Below, one piece after another: positions 63,641-64,000 of a stretch of 64,000 nucleotides of DNA. The notes beneath the pieces were generated by a model. That model had not been told where the DNA came from. It made no database searches and saw nothing but the letters and a program-made list of their open reading frames with translations. This stretch comes from Otatea glauca (Eukaryota > Streptophyta > Magnoliopsida > Poales > Poaceae): the NCBI GenBank assembly GCA_036346275.1, contig CM070719.1, positions 14,921,185-14,985,184 of the forward strand. Direction: 5' to 3'. The translations under genes and the position numbers were made by a program. Every line of letters starts with the position of its first letter. The first letter of the stretch is position 1.

Positions 63641-64000
63641 ATCTCCCCCTTGATGAGTATATTGACAAACCACACAAAAAGGCATAAATTTGAGTTTGAA
63701 GAAAATGAAGAAGAAAGCAATTTTTAGTTGTAAACTCAAACTTGGTCCAAAGATAGAAATTAGAACCATGACCAAGTTGACGAAGAGGAATTTAGATTTT
63801 AGAGTTAAATTTAAGAAAGAGCAAGTTTTCAACAAAAACTCTAAAATCCAACTAAACATGTCAAATGTGTTTATGAGATTATGATCCAACAGTAGTAGCA
63901 TAGTTTTACAAAGATCATAATAACCAAATAAGCATTCACATTTTATCTTTTTAGTGATGCCTTTTCTCGTTTTCTCCCCTTTTGGCAATATAGGCATCAA
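63641..64000 (-). mobile_element. Sirevirus internal region, continuing past the window
   Basis: Adjacent to the LTR lies a purine tract (minus strand caagggggaga, 63643-63653), and at 63974-63983 another (aaaaggggag). The sequence between resembles 53840-54205 of the other Sirevirus in order and composition. The open frame here is not a recognised gene. Confidence 0.7.

Overview
This window reads as intergenic DNA of a large plant genome, most likely a grass and probably panicoid. The evidence is the set of element families: three CACTA (En/Spm) elements with TNP2-type transposases, Sirevirus-type copia elements, Ty3/gypsy debris, Tourist-like MITEs and hAT elements, plus one GC-rich host-like gene. 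I see no bacterial, organellar, rRNA or CRISPR content. The species cannot be named from this sequence alone.

Layout. 1-520 is the start of a minus-strand LTR. A hAT element lies at 1992-3035. 4079-11275 is a decayed minus-strand Ty3/gypsy element, entered at its gag start by a small CACTA element (9700-10864). 11395-23803 is a complete 12.4 kb CACTA element (CACTA-1; TSD atg) with broken TNP2, TNPD-like and Ulp1-like genes. 24257-26162 is a hAT-like element filled with retrotransposon debris, followed by another hAT at 26229-26930. The only convincing host gene is a DUF761 protein on the minus strand at 27597-28277. 31522-34846 is a CACTA deletion derivative. 35194-37389 is a hAT element carrying a BED zinc-finger remnant. 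39330-40243 is a small CACTA related to the one at 9700. 40428-57945 is a second long CACTA (CACTA-2; TSD tat), split by a 7.6 kb Sirevirus (48475-56114; TSD ccaag). A TRIM-like element (58293-58906), a Tourist MITE (61735-61867) and a minus-strand Sirevirus LTR (61999-63640) running off the end complete the window.

How the parts work together. In both long CACTA elements each of the two genes is preceded by its own array of palindromic subterminal-type repeats. In three of the four cases the array is followed by a recognisable leader, GC-rich before the second gene. The second gene's array lies in the middle of the element, not at a tip. In CACTA-1 both genes also share a duplicated leader of about 360 bp that folds into long hairpins. 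The 31522 element looks like a CACTA-2 family member cut down by an internal deletion whose junction carries 12 bases copied from nearby, as abortive gap repair would leave.

All transposase and polyprotein genes seen here are broken, so nothing in the window looks autonomous. Insertion boundaries were found by eye from target-site duplications and terminal repeats. Superfamily names rest on remembered family features, not on searches.
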